Shown here: positions 1-8,535 of the stretch, one piece after another | Position numbering within the stretch: position 1 is the first letter of the stretch | How the letters are laid out: each line of letters starts with the position of its first letter | Assembly: GCA_015660995.1 (NCBI GenBank) | Contig: JACTUC010000012.1 | Span: 1 to 44,259 of the forward strand | Length of the DNA: 44,259 nucleotides | Reading direction: 5' to 3' | From: Candidatus Methanomethylicaceae archaeon | GTDB taxonomy: Archaea > Thermoproteota > Methanomethylicia > Methanomethylicales > Methanomethylicaceae | Notes under the pieces: generated by a model | Told to the model about the DNA's origin: nothing | What the model saw: the letters and a program-made list of their open reading frames with translations, nothing else | Database searches by the model: none | Position numbers and translations under genes: made by a program

Positions 1-12
1 CACTCTTGTGAT

Positions 13-246
13 TTAGGTCGACAGGGTTAGCGATGTTTCGGTGTGTACTATGTTGGGGTCTTTCTCGATGACTTTGTATACTATCTTGTTGATGTTGTCG
101 ATAGCTGTGGTCTCTATCACAACTATGGCGTCATAGCGGCCGTAGATTGTGTCTGCCTGAACGACCTCCTTCACATTTTTCCTTATTCTCTTCACGACCT
201 CCTCCGAAGTACCTGGCTTGGTCTGGATTAGGATATAGGCTCTCAT
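13..246 (-). CDS. Stand-alone Lrp/AsnC ligand-binding (RAM) domain protein
   Basis: This 77-residue protein matches the effector-binding half of Lrp/AsnC regulators, with the usual pattern of a strand that begins MRAYILIQTKPG, then a helix, then the segment IYGRYDAIVVIE. It has no helix-turn-helix, so it cannot bind DNA alone. In the family such single-domain proteins form ring oligomers that bind amino acids and may join full-length Lrp proteins. The ATG is preceded by GGTGA with a 5-base spacer, which supports this start. Two more proteins of this type lie at 22850-23315. The family call is strong; the ligand is unknown. Confidence 0.85.
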   Translation of the reverse strand: MRAYILIQTKPGTSEEVVKRIRKNVKEVVQADTIYGRYDAIVVIETTAIDNINKIVYKVIEKDPNIVHTETSLTLST

Positions 247-365
247 ACAATCACCAGGTACCTATAGGCTGAAAATACATTTAACAATTTTCAATGGGGT
301 GCCTTGATTCCAGAGCGATTATTCGATTAATCAACATTAAAAAAAGGGTGGTAACACCTAATTGG

Positions 366-435
366 GGCTGATCAAATAAACATCTATTCAATTAGTTAAT
401 TATGCGATAAAGGTCTTTAGCCATGTCCTTGCCCT
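366..435. repeat. Fragments of the interspersed AT-rich repeat family
   Basis: The 16 bases at 368-383 (CTGATCAAATAAACAT) recur exactly at 3330-3345. The stretch at about 406-433 resembles 2571-2600 and 5058-5090, where all three share a core of AAGGTCTT followed shortly by CCATGTC. These pieces look like decayed copies of the longer repeat present at 2471 and 4956. Nothing coding is supported between 247 and 496, although a TATA-like box near 462 could serve the next gene. Confidence 0.5.
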
Positions 436-496
436 TCAAAAACTTAGAACATCAAAAACAGTATAAGAAAAAACCTACTTAATATAAGTGGTAATA

Positions 497-742
497 ATGG
501 CTGAGGATGAGTACAAACTGACGAAAGGGAAAATCCTAATTTTTTTAGGCATTTTAATCTTTATTTTTGCCTTCCTTCAGCTTAGCTTTCTCTTCTCCAC
601 TCAAATAGACATTTCTTTTGCGTATTCCCAATATTACATGTATGTTATTATCATGATAACTGGAATCACACTTGTAGTGAATGGAAGACGCATGAATAAA
701 AATCCCAACTATAGATTCAACGATTCCGAATTTAATGATTAA
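497..742 (+). CDS. Small two-helix membrane protein, unknown function
   Basis: This 81-residue protein has a charged N-terminus (MAEDEYKLTKGK) followed by two hydrophobic segments at roughly residues 13-33 and 46-63. Its tail is polar and rich in Asn and Asp. I chose the ATG at 497 over the in-frame GTG at 488 because a TATA-like box sits about 30 bases upstream and no clear ribosome binding site is visible, so a leaderless message is plausible. I do not recognise a family. It stands alone before IMP dehydrogenase, with 170 bases between them. Confidence 0.55.
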   Translation: MAEDEYKLTKGKILIFLGILIFIFAFLQLSFLFSTQIDISFAYSQYYMYVIIMITGITLVVNGRRMNKNPNYRFNDSEFND

Positions 743-912
743 TTGACCTGTGGCTCAGGGGAAGTTCAAGTTCTCTGAAAAAAGAAAGAGTAGGTTCCAC
801 TATCTGCTTCAGAACTGTTATTACTTGGAAGCTAAGCATATCGCCCCGGCCAGCGAGGGTAAAAGCGTTAATTAGTTTCCTCCTTGCTATAGGAAGTGGC
901 AAGGTGAATCTC

Positions 913-2355
913 TTGCCCAATAATTTCTATAGAAGGCTCATCGAGGCCTCCAACCTCTTCTCCTTCAGGGACTACCTTGTCATTCCGGGCAGGTCAGAAG
1001 TCGAACCCTCCCAGATAGCCATTGCCTCCACCTTCTCCACCAACATTAAGGTCAACCTCCCATTCATTTCAAGTCCCATGGACACCGTCACCGAGAGCGG
1101 GACGGCGATCGCCCTCGCTCGCCTGGGCGGGCTGGGCGTTATCCACAGGAACATGAGCATAGAGGAGCAGGTGGAGCAGGCGAAGAAGGTAAAAAGGGCA
1201 GAATCCTTCATAATCAGGGATGTATTCACCATATCCCCTGGCACCAAGGTCAAGGATGCCATAGAGATAATGACAAAGAACAGCATCTCCGGCCTGCCGG
1301 TAGTGGAGAGCGAGCGTCTCGTCGGCATCTTAACCAAGAGGGATGTCTCCTTCGCGGAGATGGGCACAGACGTCAGCAGCGTCATGACGAAGAATGTGAT
1401 AACAGCCTCCCCCACTGCCACAGTCGAGGAGGCAAAAAGGACAATGCACGAACACCGGATTGAGAAGCTCCCGGTCGTGGATAAAGACGGCAAGCTCCAT
1501 GGTCTAATAACCATCAAGGACATCTACTCCCGCGAGAAGTATTCCGCAGCCACAAGGGACTCTCAAGGCCGCCTAATGGTAGCTGCTGCCGTATCCCCCT
1601 TCGACATCGACCGGGCAATGGCCCTCGATCACCATGTGGACGCGTTGGTGTGTGATGTGGCGCATTTCCACAACTCGAACATCTTCAACGCTGCGAGGAG
1701 GATGGCAAAGGAGATATCTGTTGATTTGGTCATAGGTAATATAGGCACAGCGCAGGCTCTCAAAGATTCAGTAAGCGCCATAGAGAGGGTGGACGGGATC
1801 AGGGCTGGCATAGGATCTGGCTCCACATGCATAACATCGGTGGTCACCAAGGCTGGGGCACCGACCCTCTTCGCCGTAGCTGAGATGGCAGACGCCATGG
1901 AGGAGCTTGATCTAGAGATTCCCATAATCGCCGATGGGGGAATAAGGACCCCTGGAGACGCCATGCTCTCCTTGGCTGTTGGTGCCTCGACCGTTATGAT
2001 GGGCAACGTCTTCGCTGGCTGTAGCGAGTCCCCAGGGAATCTGATAAAAATTGGTGGGAAGTACTACAAGCCCATCCGCGGAATGGGTAGCGCCTCGGCC
2101 CGTGAGAAAAGGTTCGCAGTGGATAGGTACGCCTCTATGGCAAAGGGCATAGCGGAGGGCGTGGAAGGGTACGTCTCATACCGTGGTGATCTCCAAATAG
2201 TAATGGACGAGTTCTCGGCCGGACTGAAGGCTGCCCTTGGGTATGCAGGGGCGAGTAACATCAAGAACCTCTGGGAGAAGGCGAGGTTCGGCACTGTCGT
2301 TAGTGCTCCGTCGGAAGGGGCAGGCATGAAGGACATCATACTACCGGGCGACTAG
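913..2355 (+). CDS. guaB: IMP dehydrogenase family protein with CBS pair
   Basis: The 480-residue protein has the IMPDH order: TIM-barrel start with SSPMDTVTE and GGLGVIHRNMSIEEQ, a pair of CBS domains at about residues 95-205, then the barrel with the catalytic-cysteine loop GSGSTCITS (Cys near 306) and the flap ending in DRY. IMPDH makes XMP from IMP using NAD, the committed step to GMP. The TTG at 913 is preferred over GTG 904 because AAGGTGA at 901-907 then lies 5 bases upstream. Two conserved sites are unusual: the loop is STCIT where SICTT is normal, and DVAHFHN replaces the usual D-x-A-H-G-H-S. It could be a divergent IMPDH or an IMPDH-related reductase. Confidence 0.85.
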   Translation: MPNNFYRRLIEASNLFSFRDYLVIPGRSEVEPSQIAIASTFSTNIKVNLPFISSPMDTVTESGTAIALARLGGLGVIHRNMSIEEQVEQAKKVKRAESFIIRDVFTISPGTKVKDAIEIMTKNSISGLPVVESERLVGILTKRDVSFAEMGTDVSSVMTKNVITASPTATVEEAKRTMHEHRIEKLPVVDKDGKLHGLITIKDIYSREKYSAATRDSQGRLMVAAAVSPFDIDRAMALDHHVDALVCDVAHFHNSNIFNAARRMAKEISVDLVIGNIGTAQALKDSVSAIERVDGIRAGIGSGSTCITSVVTKAGAPTLFAVAEMADAMEELDLEIPIIADGGIRTPGDAMLSLAVGASTVMMGNVFAGCSESPGNLIKIGGKYYKPIRGMGSASAREKRFAVDRYASMAKGIAEGVEGYVSYRGDLQIVMDEFSAGLKAALGYAGASNIKNLWEKARFGTVVSAPSEGAGMKDIILPGD

Positions 2356-2470
2356 CCCACACATCGTAGCTTATGCGACAATTTCCTTTCCACTTTCATA
2401 TGATGATTTATTTTGAAAAAAAGAAAGAGGTTGCGATTGAACTCTTCAATCCTTTTATGCTTTCACTTAA

Positions 2471-2584
2471 AGAGCCCTTTTGGGTAGTGTTGGGTTAATT
2501 AACATAAAAATGAAATCTCTTGCCAAAAGTTTGCTCGACAATCCCATCTATGCTGCCATAAACTTTTCAAATGATGAAGGTCTT
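2471..2584. repeat. 114-bp perfect direct repeat, copy 1
   Basis: The 114 bases are identical to 4956-5069. The repeat runs from AGAGCCCTTTTGGG to GATGAAGGTCTT and contains an ATG at 2510 that opens a 37-codon frame ending at 2623. The first 25 codons are shared with copy 2, after which the sequences drift. The spacer 2356-2728 holds no other supported gene. This copy lies between IMP dehydrogenase and the acetate-transporter-family gene. Confidence 0.9.
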
Positions 2585-2697
2585 TTGGGCCATGTCTTTA
2601 GCCTGGTTTGGGTTTCTGTTTGACAGGTAAGCTTGAAAGCAGATTTTGTAGTGGTGTGCAGATTTATAATTATATATCATGTTAAATATCAATAATA

Positions 2698-2707
2698 CTT
2701 ATATATT
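2698..2707 (+). promoter_or_regulatory. TATA-like box for the acetate-transporter-family gene
   Basis: CTTATATATT lies 21 bases before the ATG at 2729, which has no ribosome binding site. This spacing fits a leaderless archaeal transcript. The call rests on position and composition only. Confidence 0.45.
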
Positions 2708-2728
2708 GTTCAAACTAAGCGTTTGCCT

Positions 2729-3283
2729 ATGTCTGACAAAGTCCCTCCAACCGGCTGGGCAAACCCAGCAGTCATCGGTCTAATGGGCTTCGGCATGACT
2801 ACAATGGTTACAGGCCTGTCCAATGTGGCCGGACTTGGCATTGGATTCCATTCGGCCCTATCATTAGCATTCATTTGGGGAGGCGTAGCGCAGTTTGTAG
2901 CCGGAATCGTCGCCCTGAATAAAGGTGAGATCTTCGCAGGGTCGGCATTCACGGGTTACGGCTCCTTCTGGATCGCCTTGTATCTTTTCCTCTACGTCGT
3001 TCCAGGTGCCCCGGCTACCAACGACCTGCTGGCGTTCTGGTTCGTCTGGACTCTCTTCACCTTAACCTTCCTCATCACATCTTGGAAGCACGGTCCTGGG
3101 CTCTTCACCGTGTTTCTGTTGCTATTCATAGGATTCCTGCTTCTCGATGCAATGGCAGCTGGAGTTACAGGAATAACGACGCTGGCAGGCTACGAAATCT
3201 TCCTTGACGGTCTCATCGCTTGGTACGTGGCCACAGCCATTATGGTAGAGTCTCACTTCAGAAAAAAAATCCTGCCATTCTAA
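2729..3283 (+). CDS. GPR1/FUN34/YaaH (acetate transporter) family membrane protein
   Basis: The 184-residue protein has about six transmembrane helices and the family signature near the N-terminus (WANPAVIGLMGFGMTT, like NPAPLGL in SatP). A later segment reads KGEIFAGSAFTGYGSFW, another conserved family block. Members move acetate, succinate or ammonium across the membrane. The ATG at 2729 is preferred over the TTG two codons earlier because a TATA-like box lies at a leaderless distance. The gene stands alone between AT-rich spacers, 240 bases before a nucleobase permease. The substrate is not readable from sequence. Confidence 0.85.
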   Translation: MSDKVPPTGWANPAVIGLMGFGMTTMVTGLSNVAGLGIGFHSALSLAFIWGGVAQFVAGIVALNKGEIFAGSAFTGYGSFWIALYLFLYVVPGAPATNDLLAFWFVWTLFTLTFLITSWKHGPGLFTVFLLLFIGFLLLDAMAAGVTGITTLAGYEIFLDGLIAWYVATAIMVESHFRKKILPF

Positions 3284-3523
3284 GATCTCATTACTCTTTC
3301 AAGATAGGCAAGTCACCATCAGCTTTGGACTGATCAAATAAACATTGATTAAATGTTTTCAGATCATCATCAGCTACATCAAAACTAAGCTTTTTGAGTT
3401 TAGCAGAGTTAAAAATTGTAATAATTTGTTCAGGGGGTTGAGTCAAATAAATAAATTATTATGGCAGGAACTATCTAATTCTTGGAGCTAATAGGGATCC
3501 TCTGCATCAAAAGGTCGGTTGAT

Positions 3524-4834
3524 TTGGAAAAACATGGAATAGAACATATTGATGAGAAACAGAGGCACGGGATTCCATTCAATATGTTCACACTCTGGTT
3601 CGGGGCAAACTTGACCATAGCGGATTATGCGCTTGGTTCATTGTTCTTCGGGTTACCTCTTTCCAGCATAATAATAGCCATAGTGATAGGCAATGTCCTG
3701 GGCGGCCTTTTGTTGGGGTTGATGGCTTCTATGGGCCCAACCTTTGGATATCCGCAGATGATGATTTCAAGGGTCATAACGGGGCGCAGAGGGAACGCAC
3801 CATTTGCCCTTGCAAACTGGATTAGCACAGTGGGGTGGTTCACAGTCAATATCATTCTTGGTGCATATGCGCTTCAGCTTGCCTTCGGTCTCCCATTTTA
3901 TGCTGCTGCTATCCTGATAATTTTTGTCGATATGATCTTGGCGGTCTATGGCCATGATATAATTCACCTGTTTGAGAAGATAATGTCTGTTGTGTTGGCT
4001 GTAATGTTCACCGTTGTCACAATAATCGCCTACTCAAAAATGGAGATTCAGCTGCCTATTTATCAGGCATCAGCTACATTCGATTTGTACTTCTGGGCCC
4101 TGGTGGTGGCAGCCGTGTTCTCATATCTCATGAGCTGGTCGCCATATGCCAGCGACTATTCGAGATACATGCCCAAAGGAACTTCGAAGCTAAAGATTAT
4201 TGCCTACACGACAGTTGGCGGTGCAGTTGCCAGCGCTTGGCTTGAGATCATAGGTTTCTTAGTCTTTCTTGGCGCCAACAACCATAGCTTGAATCCCATC
4301 GAGGCGCTTGCGTCGGTCTCGGGCAGGCTTTCTGTCTTTGCCCTACTTGCTGTTGTGCTGGGGGCTATAGCCGCTGATGCCCTAAATCTTTACACTAACT
4401 CGCTCTCCGCCCTTGTGCTTTACCGGAAGGCTGGTAGGGTAAAAACTGTCTTGCTGGCGGGCGTGGTCGGTTTTTTGCTTGCAATGATCGGTTCAGTAAA
4501 TTTTGGCGCATTTTACCAGAACTTCCTTTTGACGCTCGACTATTGGATAACCCCATGGATCGGGGTCATGGTTGGCGCCTTCTTTATCAAAGGGATCCGA
4601 TCTGGGGTAGAGAGTTCAGCATCTGTTGTAAAATCCGGGATTGTTTCATATGTCGTGGGCTTGTTGGTGTCGGTTCCCTTCATGAATCTCTCTTCTTACG
4701 GTATCAACTTTGTCGGGCCATTGGCAACCTTGCTGCAGGGCGCAGATGTAAGCTACTTCATTGCCTTCGCCGGTGCCCTGATTGCCTACGTTCTAGTTAC
4801 GCCCAAACAATCTCATTCAGCATCGCCTGGATAG
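3524..4834 (+). CDS. NCS1-family nucleobase permease (cytosine/uracil/allantoin type)
   Basis: A protein of about 436 residues with twelve predicted membrane helices. The N-terminal motif HGIEHIDEKQRHG followed by the first helix, and WSPYASDYSRYMP midway, are hallmarks of NCS1 permeases such as CodB. These take up cytosine, uracil, allantoin or hydantoins with H+ or Na+. The start is uncertain: TTG 3524 has AAGG 9 bases upstream, and TTG 3482 would add 14 residues. Since a pyrimidine-degradation block lies 5-12 kb downstream, uracil or a related base is a sensible guess for the substrate, but the two are not in one operon. Confidence 0.8.
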   Translation: MEKHGIEHIDEKQRHGIPFNMFTLWFGANLTIADYALGSLFFGLPLSSIIIAIVIGNVLGGLLLGLMASMGPTFGYPQMMISRVITGRRGNAPFALANWISTVGWFTVNIILGAYALQLAFGLPFYAAAILIIFVDMILAVYGHDIIHLFEKIMSVVLAVMFTVVTIIAYSKMEIQLPIYQASATFDLYFWALVVAAVFSYLMSWSPYASDYSRYMPKGTSKLKIIAYTTVGGAVASAWLEIIGFLVFLGANNHSLNPIEALASVSGRLSVFALLAVVLGAIAADALNLYTNSLSALVLYRKAGRVKTVLLAGVVGFLLAMIGSVNFGAFYQNFLLTLDYWITPWIGVMVGAFFIKGIRSGVESSASVVKSGIVSYVVGLLVSVPFMNLSSYGINFVGPLATLLQGADVSYFIAFAGALIAYVLVTPKQSHSASPG

Positions 4835-4870
4835 GAAAAAGAGTAGAGCTGAGATTTTAGATAAGGAAAA

Positions 4871-4911
4871 GGAAACGAAACAGAAGATATGATCTAATTT
4901 TGAGCTTGCAG
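4871..4911. repeat. Imperfect 41/42-bp direct repeat, left copy
   Basis: This stretch (GGAAACGAAACAGAAG ... GAGCTTGCAG) pairs with 5166-5207, agreeing at about 37 of 42 positions with one single-base gap. The two copies bracket the second copy of the 114-bp repeat, so the unit 4871-5207 looks like a composite or duplicated element. Confidence 0.75.
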
Positions 4912-4955
4912 GCGAGGAGTTGACTAAAACCCCCAATCCCTTTGTACTCACGCTT

Positions 4956-5069
4956 AGAGCCCTTTTGGGTAGTGTTGGGTTAATTAACATAAAAATGAAA
5001 TCTCTTGCCAAAAGTTTGCTCGACAATCCCATCTATGCTGCCATAAACTTTTCAAATGATGAAGGTCTT
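4956..5069. repeat. 114-bp perfect direct repeat, copy 2
   Basis: Identical to 2471-2584. The repeat carries an ATG at 4995 and a reading frame that continues to 5159 with a sequence different from copy 1 after codon 25. The spacer 4835-5250 (over 400 bases) holds this repeat, the flanking 42-bp repeats and no protein gene I can support. The 29 bases at 5101-5129 recur at 8169-8197 with three mismatches. Confidence 0.9.
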
Positions 5070-5165
5070 CTGTGGCCATGTCTTTGCCCGGGCTTGATCA
5101 CTCAGACATCTACAATACAAAAGGATTTATTGAGCTGGATATGGATGCCCAATGGGTAAGAGGAA

Positions 5166-5207
5166 GGAGACGAAACAGAAGACATTCATCTAATTCTGAG
5201 CTTGCAG
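5166..5207. repeat. Imperfect 41/42-bp direct repeat, right copy
   Basis: Right-hand partner of 4871-4911. Both copies run in the same direction. Direct rather than inverted orientation argues against a simple MITE or insertion sequence end. Confidence 0.75.
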
Positions 5208-5250
5208 ATAATCAACACTTGCTGTAGTTCCGAGCAGTCGCCTTAACCGG

Positions 5251-6054
5251 TTATTTCTGATTCAATGGGGATCTATTCAAGTCTTCTAAAATAATTGCAA
5301 TAAATCGCCCTCTAAGAGGTACTATTCCCATAAGCAAGTTTCTCTTTTGAGAATCATGTAAAGTACAATAAATTGGCACTCTTTTTATTTTTTTCGAGTC
5401 CATGACACTAATCAGCAGCTTGGGAAAATTCTGCATTGGGTGCATCGAATAAACTTCATCCACTCTTTTCCCGATTTTTTCTTGCTGTGACATCCCTGTA
5501 ATTCTCTCCACTGCTGGGTTCGAAAAGACCAATCTGAAATCTTCACTATTGATCTCTTTTTGAGCCCAGACCTCCACGCCGAAGTCTACATTATTGAAGA
5601 CGTCTACAAACATGTTCCCTTTTTCTTCATATGATTTAGTCTTTGCATATTCATCGACTTTTTGTTGGATAAGCCTAATTTCTCGTTGTTGCCCTATCAA
5701 TTGATCACAAATTATTTTTAAAAGAGCTTCGGGTGCGATCGGCTTTATAATAAACGCATCCGCACCCAAGTTCAAGGCACCGATGGCATTATCAATAGTG
5801 GCATGCCCCGTTATTACTATCTTGCGAAGTTTCGGGGTGCCACTTTTTAATTTTTTAAGCAGCTGAACTCCACTCATGTCTGGAAGAACAAGATCGATGA
5901 GAGCAACATCAAAATGTCTTTCCAGCGACTTCTTGATTGCCTCGGCGCCATCCTTTGCCGTCTCCACGTTGTATTTATCCGATAGCACTATAGCATAGGT
6001 TTCCAGCAGGTCTAGATCATCATCAACAATCAGAATTTGGGCACGCTCTTCCAT
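5251..6054 (-). CDS. Response regulator with REC and PAS domains, no DNA-binding domain
   Basis: Residues 1-120 form a receiver domain: acidic pocket VDDD at 10-13, phospho-acceptor Asp54 (ALIDLVLPD), Thr82 and Lys104 (IIKP). Residues about 145-260 look like a PAS fold (VFSNPAVERITGM). There is no helix-turn-helix, so output is probably by protein contact, which is common for archaeal two-component systems. It lies 40 bases downstream of the histidine kinase on the same strand, making a clear cognate pair. What the system controls is unknown. Confidence 0.85.
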   Translation of the reverse strand: MEERAQILIVDDDLDLLETYAIVLSDKYNVETAKDGAEAIKKSLERHFDVALIDLVLPDMSGVQLLKKLKSGTPKLRKIVITGHATIDNAIGALNLGADAFIIKPIAPEALLKIICDQLIGQQREIRLIQQKVDEYAKTKSYEEKGNMFVDVFNNVDFGVEVWAQKEINSEDFRLVFSNPAVERITGMSQQEKIGKRVDEVYSMHPMQNFPKLLISVMDSKKIKRVPIYCTLHDSQKRNLLMGIVPLRGRFIAIILEDLNRSPLNQK

Positions 6055-6094
6055 ATTTTATGCCTTCTTTTTTTCAACATATTAATTTGAACCA

Positions 6095-7993
6095 TTATGG
6101 CTGTTTTAGGGGAATTGTAATGGCAAATGACGTTCCTTTTCCTACTTCACTCTTAACGTCAACGTTCCCTTTATGGGCATCGACAATCCTTTTTACAACG
6201 ACCAAACCCATTCCCATCCCTTTAGCCTTATTCGTGGTAAACGGCTTGAAGAGATTCTTTATCCCATCAGCAGGAATGCCTTGGCCCGTGTCTGTAAATT
6301 TCATATATGTTCCTTTGTCCGTATCCTCTGCTGTTATTGTGAGAACCCCGCCGTCGGGCATAGCTTGAATCGCATTTACTATTAAATTCGTAAAGGCGCG
6401 TTTGATCAGCTGGCGGTCAACCATAATCTTCAGAGTTCTGTCAAAAAGTAATGTAATGCCGACATTGTCTGGAACTTTAATATCCGCTAATGTTTCATTA
6501 ATCAACCTTTGTAGGCTTGTCACCGAAAACTCAGGCACCATAGGACGAGCGTAGTCCAACAAATCGGAAACGATTTTGTCCATGTAATTAGTATTCCTTT
6601 CTATTCGTTCATAGTTTCTTGTTAGCTCATCCCTCATGGGGCTTGAGGGCATTTCTTTAATCTTCTTGTTGAGAATGTACACTGTATTGACGACTGATTG
6701 GAGGGGGTTCCTCAAATCATGACCTACCATCGTAGCTGTTTCGCCTATAATAGCAAGACGCTGGGCATTCTGGAGCTGAAGAGTCTTCTCCTCCACCATC
6801 TGCTCGAGCTTCTTGGAGTAATTTGACAGCTCTTCTTCCATCTTTTTTCGCTCAGTGATGTCAATGGCTATGCCTCTTAGACCGACAGGACGTTCGTTTT
6901 CAACGACAGGTCTGTTTACAATGATAACTGGAAAAGTGCTTCCGTCTTTTCTGACAAGTGTATACTCGTTATCAAGAGAGGACTGATTGTTCAAGGTTTT
7001 CATGAAATGTTCAATAGCCTTCCCTTTATATTGTGGTGCAATAAAATCGAAAATGCTATGACTATAGACAAAGTCCTTCGTATAACCAGTAATTTTAAAA
7101 GCCCTCTCATTTGCAAAAACTAATTTGCCATTAATGTCTGTCTCAAAGACAATTTCAGGCAAAGAATCAGCAAGACTCCTATACCTCTGCTCACTTCCCC
7201 TCAATGCTTCTTCTGCAAACTTGCGCTCAGTAATGTCCCTCCCCACCGAGTGGATGCTGATCAGGTTGCCGTCTCTGTCAAACCTTCCCCTGTCCACCCA
7301 CTCTGTCCAAATCACACTGCCATCGGGTTTCATAATGCTATTTACAATTTTTATAGTGTCACTGCCAAGGTGAAGCTCCATCAGCTGACCCTTCACTTTT
7401 TCCCTCTCCCCTTCGGGCACAATCTCTATCCATTTTGTCCCGATTAGGTCACTTGCGGGTTTCCCTAAGACCCTCGAATAGGCGTCGTTTATGAAAGTTA
7501 GAGTGGTATCAGGGTTGAATATGCTAATGAATTCCGTCTGGTCCTCTATGAGGTGGCGGTACTTTTGCTCAGATTCCTTCAATAGAGTCTCGGCATTGAT
7601 TCTTTTTGTAACATCCTTGAAAGTTGCAATTACTAAACGTATGCCATCCCGCTCAAAAACTTTAACAGCAATTTCTGCTGGAAATTCTGATCCATCTGCT
7701 CTCGTTAGAGTATAGATCATTCCTCCAATGGGACCAACCCTAATGGCTGATTCGAGTGTTGAACGCGCCCTATCGAGGTCCCTTTTAGCAATAAAATCAA
7801 ACACATTGCCTTTCAGTGTTTCCCCTTTGCCTTTGTTAATCCTTAGGCTCTTGATAAAGAGCTCATTGCATTCTAGAATCTCGCCACTAATATCAAAAAT
7901 GACTATCTGATCAGGAATCTCGTCAATGAATTGCGTAAGATCTACCGTTTTGGTAAAAAAAACTCCCCTGCGGGAGGCGGTTTTTGGCTCCAT
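6095..7993 (-). CDS. Soluble histidine kinase with three PAS domains
   Basis: The 632-residue protein has no membrane helix or signal peptide, so it is a cytoplasmic sensor. It carries PAS domains at about 15-130, 138-256 and 262-384, two ending in the DITER linker, then a coiled coil, the HisKA box GHDLRNPLQS with His425, the N box NLIVNAIQAM near 538-547, and the ATP lid motifs DTGQGI and GMGMGL. In this family an internal ligand, redox state or bound cofactor is sensed by PAS and the phosphate passes to a response regulator, here the gene directly downstream. The signal cannot be read from sequence. Confidence 0.9.
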   Translation of the reverse strand: MEPKTASRRGVFFTKTVDLTQFIDEIPDQIVIFDISGEILECNELFIKSLRINKGKGETLKGNVFDFIAKRDLDRARSTLESAIRVGPIGGMIYTLTRADGSEFPAEIAVKVFERDGIRLVIATFKDVTKRINAETLLKESEQKYRHLIEDQTEFISIFNPDTTLTFINDAYSRVLGKPASDLIGTKWIEIVPEGEREKVKGQLMELHLGSDTIKIVNSIMKPDGSVIWTEWVDRGRFDRDGNLISIHSVGRDITERKFAEEALRGSEQRYRSLADSLPEIVFETDINGKLVFANERAFKITGYTKDFVYSHSIFDFIAPQYKGKAIEHFMKTLNNQSSLDNEYTLVRKDGSTFPVIIVNRPVVENERPVGLRGIAIDITERKKMEEELSNYSKKLEQMVEEKTLQLQNAQRLAIIGETATMVGHDLRNPLQSVVNTVYILNKKIKEMPSSPMRDELTRNYERIERNTNYMDKIVSDLLDYARPMVPEFSVTSLQRLINETLADIKVPDNVGITLLFDRTLKIMVDRQLIKRAFTNLIVNAIQAMPDGGVLTITAEDTDKGTYMKFTDTGQGIPADGIKNLFKPFTTNKAKGMGMGLVVVKRIVDAHKGNVDVKSEVGKGTSFAITIPLKQP

Positions 7994-8535
7994 AACCCCA
8001 CCTTAGAATTAAATAAAGACATTCTTTACTTATGAGGAGTTGCATAAATGGGGCTCCATTAGGTCGCCTCCAACTAATAGCATATCTATGTCAAATCATG
8101 AACTACAATAATTAGGAGCATCTGGAGGGAAATATCAACCTCAAAGGGTCAACTGATTCTCGCAAATCCTCAGACTTCTACAACATAAAAGGATTTAGAG
8201 GCATTGCCAAGGGAAAAAGGCACAATCAATGATAACATAAAAATTTATAGTTAACTATAACATTAAGGTTATTATCATATAGTTCCCTCGATTAAAATTG
8301 CCATTAATTTCTCAAGATTAGGATTTCAGGAGCAGTACCTGCATTCAATTAGGTACAAAAACCTTCAGGGCCTTCAAAAAACCTACTCATGGTCAAAAGA
8401 AGTAATACTTATTAATATCAAGTTTTGACATAACACAGAGGGTTGCTTTATGGGTGTAAAATTATATGATTTTCACCATGAAAAGTTAATCCTCAACTTA
8501 ACGATATAATCATAAAATATAGTAAGGTGACGGAT
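7994..8535. other. AT-rich intergenic region of about 540 bases
   Basis: This spacer separates the divergent kinase and inositol phosphate synthase genes. It has no reading frame that looks real. The 29 bases at 8169-8197 match 5101-5129 except at three positions, so part of the interspersed repeat family is present. TATA-like sequence near 8501-8507 lies about 30 bases before the synthase start. Confidence 0.6.

Noticed and set aside
823-837. ACTTGGAAGCTAAGC resembles the conserved part of 5S rRNA.
   Set aside because: The match is 15 bases only; the flanks do not form the 5S helices and no other rRNA is near.
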